This document shows positions 62,187 through 64,000 of a DNA stretch of 64,000 nucleotides, piece after piece; the first letter of the stretch is position 1; each line of letters begins with the position of its first letter. The stretch is from the NCBI RefSeq assembly GCF_040358255.1, contig NZ_CP132938.1:868001-932000 (forward strand). Reading direction: 5' to 3'. Origin of the DNA: Tunturibacter gelidoferens. Its GTDB lineage: Bacteria > Acidobacteriota > Terriglobia > Terriglobales > Acidobacteriaceae. The translations under genes and the position numbers were made by a program. The notes under the pieces are model-generated. The model did no database searches and was not told where the DNA came from. It saw nothing but the letters and a program-made list of their open reading frames with translations.

Positions 62187-64000
62187 TCAATTCGCAGTCC
62201 CCATCAGTTGAATATTGTCCGGTGAACTAGCAGCATTCGTCATAATCTGCAGAATCGCACTTCGCGTCCCCGAGGCCGTAGGATCGAAGGAGATCGTGAG
62301 GGTGCAGTTCGCACCGCCAGCCAGACTACTTCCGCAAGTGTTGCCTTCAATCGGGAAGTCGCCCACGTTCGCACCGGAGAACGTCTCTCCAGAGATCGTG
62401 AGAGTCGCGTCGCCCGTGTTGGTCAACGTCACCGTCTGAGAGATCGAGGTCGTGCCGATATCGCGCGCCGCAAACGTAAGCGAAGAGCTCGACAACGAAA
62501 CCGATCCTACCCCGCCCGAACCATAAACGGTGAAGAGGGTCGTTTGGGCGGTTACAAGATCAGTCACCAGATAATCAGCATAGTCCGACCCGGTCTTTGA
62601 AGGTTTGAAACTGACGCTGATCTGACATGGAGTCTGGGTAGCGCACGTTCCCGGGTTCAAAGGAAAATCATTATTGTAACCATCATTACTGAACTGAATC
62701 GATACCGGGCCGCCGCTCGGAGTCGACACCGTCATAGTCTGGGCTGCGCTCAGTACTCCCACCTCGGTACTACTAAACGTGAAAGTAATAGGCGTGATCG
62801 AGGGATCGATCGCATCTCCGGTGCCAGTGAGAGGAATGGAATGAGAGACTCCAGAGCCAGTATCAGTAGCTGTGAGAGTCGCGCTCCTCAAACCCAACCC
62901 AACCGGGTTAAAGGAAATATTGAAAGACTGGGACTGCGCTGGCACTAACACTAACGGACTACTAGCTAGAGTCCCAGGCAGAACAAAATCTCCGGAACCC
63001 GTAGCAAGTCGCAGATAGAGCACCGTGCTTCCAGTGTTCTGAATGGTAACCGGGACAGGAAGGCTTACCCCAACTTGAGACGATACAGGTGCCACGGGCG
63101 TAATTGAAAATGACGCACTGTCTGTAACTCCATTTCCGCTCAGCGGAATATTGCCATAGTTCGTGACCAACGTCGCAGTCCGCGCACCTAGTCCGGTTGG
63201 AGTGAACGTCACATAGGCAGTAGTTTCGTAGCTGTTGCCGAAGAACCCCACTCCAAAATCCGATGCATTAGGACCAGTTATCGAGCCGGAAAAAGGCGGT
63301 GCCGGGCCATAGTAACTACTCCCAGAAGCTACGTTGGAGGCGTTAGCCATGCTGGTTACGCCTAAAGGCATGCCCCCAAAATTGATAGGCAAGGGCGTAA
63401 AGTTCACGCTCCCGTAAGGCACATTGACTGGGAGCGTTTCCACTCCGGGGTTTCCAGTATCCGTAACCGTCAGAGTGCCTGTGTTCGTCCCCACATTATC
63501 AAAACTGATGCCAAGAGACAGAGTTTCTACTTCTATGGTGCAGATAGATTGCGCCGCCAACATCGCACCGCAGTTGTTAGTCTCTGAGCCAAGAGTAGTG
63601 CTGATAGATCCCAGCGCAATAGGCTTAGCACTATTGTTCGTAACTGTCACTGCCTGAGGTACGCCCGCAAGAGTAAATGTGAGCGAAGATGGCGAGAGCG
63701 TTACAGAACTACCGACGTGCGGCAGCCCTGTCCCGCTCAAAGCGAAAGACTGCGGCGAGTTTACTCCGTTGGTCTCAACAAGCAGGGTGGCATTCCGCAC
63801 GCCGCCCGCAGAGGGAGCAAACCCAATCCCTATCACACACGTTTGCCCGACCGGCAAGCCCGGGGGAGCAGGACAGCTCGCCTGTAGAGAGAAATCGCTG
63901 GCGTTGGCGCCAACGATCTGAACGTTAGTAAATCCCACAGCGAGCGGCCCGTTATTAATCACGGTCAACGTCTGTGTCGCCGGAAAATTCAAATAAGCAG
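62187..64000 (-). CDS. Choice-of-anchor D repeat protein (5' end outside window)
   Basis: At least 604 codons, open through the right edge; the upstream codons (AYLNFPATQTLTVIN) read smoothly, so the start lies beyond 64000. At least five Ig-like anchor D (HYDIN/ASPM-like) modules of about 100 residues are visible, with QTLTVINNGPLAVGFTNVQI, CVIGIGFAPSAGGVRNATL, SSLTFTLAGVPQAVTVTNNS, CQISVSFKPSKTGSDYADY and CTLTISFDPTASGTRSAIL. Each module has a pair of cysteines flanking the F.P/FDP strand. The chain ends IQLMGTAN. Secreted or surface protein, probably of the same type as the giant gene at 28005. Confidence 0.9.
   Translation of the reverse strand, partial: AYLNFPATQTLTVINNGPLAVGFTNVQIVGANASDFSLQASCPAPPGLPVGQTCVIGIGFAPSAGGVRNATLLVETNGVNSPQSFALSGTGLPHVGSSVTLSPSSLTFTLAGVPQAVTVTNNSAKPIALGSISTTLGSETNNCGAMLAAQSICTIEVETLSLGISFDNVGTNTGTLTVTDTGNPGVETLPVNVPYGSVNFTPLPINFGGMPLGVTSMANASNVASGSSYYGPAPPFSGSITGPNASDFGVGFFGNSYETTAYVTFTPTGLGARTATLVTNYGNIPLSGNGVTDSASFSITPVAPVSSQVGVSLPVPVTIQNTGSTVLYLRLATGSGDFVLPGTLASSPLVLVPAQSQSFNISFNPVGLGLRSATLTATDTGSGVSHSIPLTGTGDAIDPSITPITFTFSSTEVGVLSAAQTMTVSTPSGGPVSIQFSNDGYNNDFPLNPGTCATQTPCQISVSFKPSKTGSDYADYLVTDLVTAQTTLFTVYGSGGVGSVSLSSSSLTFAARDIGTTSISQTVTLTNTGDATLTISGETFSGANVGDFPIEGNTCGSSLAGGANCTLTISFDPTASGTRSAILQIMTNAASSPDNIQLMGTAN

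Overview
The window looks like a chromosomal segment from an acidobacterium of the Terriglobia group (Edaphobacter/Granulicella/Terriglobus type). This is inferred from the gene families and style, not from a marker gene: high GC, very large secreted choice-of-anchor D / SBBP / Ig-repeat proteins, winged-helix regulators fused to TPR domains, DUF3857 transglutaminases, a vanadium haloperoxidase, and many short intergenic hairpin repeats. No rRNA, tRNA, CRISPR array or phage module was recognised.

Layout. 0-15.8 kb is mostly housekeeping and conserved genes: bamA (cut by the left edge), a CPXCG protein, an S9 peptidase, a molybdopterin oxidoreductase overlapping a PLP dehydratase, a TMEM175-type channel, an acyltransferase, a PilZ protein, frr with a clear terminator, a YncE-like propeller flanked by two copies of a repeat, and an aminotransferase. 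15.8-28 kb is an accessory region. It holds gene relics (a jellyroll/calycin-like fragment, an L,D-transpeptidase tail, a frameshifted small ORF, a decayed BNR-repeat protein) and degenerate repeats. Intact genes lie among them: a TolB-like/TPR membrane regulator, a vanadium haloperoxidase, and a divergent formaldehyde dehydrogenase / dihydroxyacetone kinase pair. 28-41.3 kb holds a 1.8-kilo-residue secreted protein, an amidase pseudogene, a DUF3857 protein split into two overlapping reading frames, secreted unknowns and a lone, damaged tniQ gene.

From 41.3 kb the backbone resumes: lipA, an ArsR/SRPBCC/DinB/DUF899 group with a palindromic operator, a three-gene DUF4442-membrane-cytochrome c operon, dacB, folP, a DUF2278 protein, rmuC, acpP-fabF with a strong terminator, a sialate O-acetylesterase and a YIP1 protein. 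The window closes with two more large surface or secreted proteins, one built from six 264-bp Ig repeats and one running off the right edge.

The most interesting non-genic signals are: (i) a transposon-end-like structure (5'-TGTCA plus 17-bp repeats) inside the last codons of lipA and directly upstream of tniQ; (ii) a roughly 180-230-bp MITE-like element with GTCCTGCCGGAC ends and compensating internal hairpins, present complete, deleted or partial at four places plus one bare end; (iii) two further hairpin repeat families whose stems vary while their flanks stay conserved.
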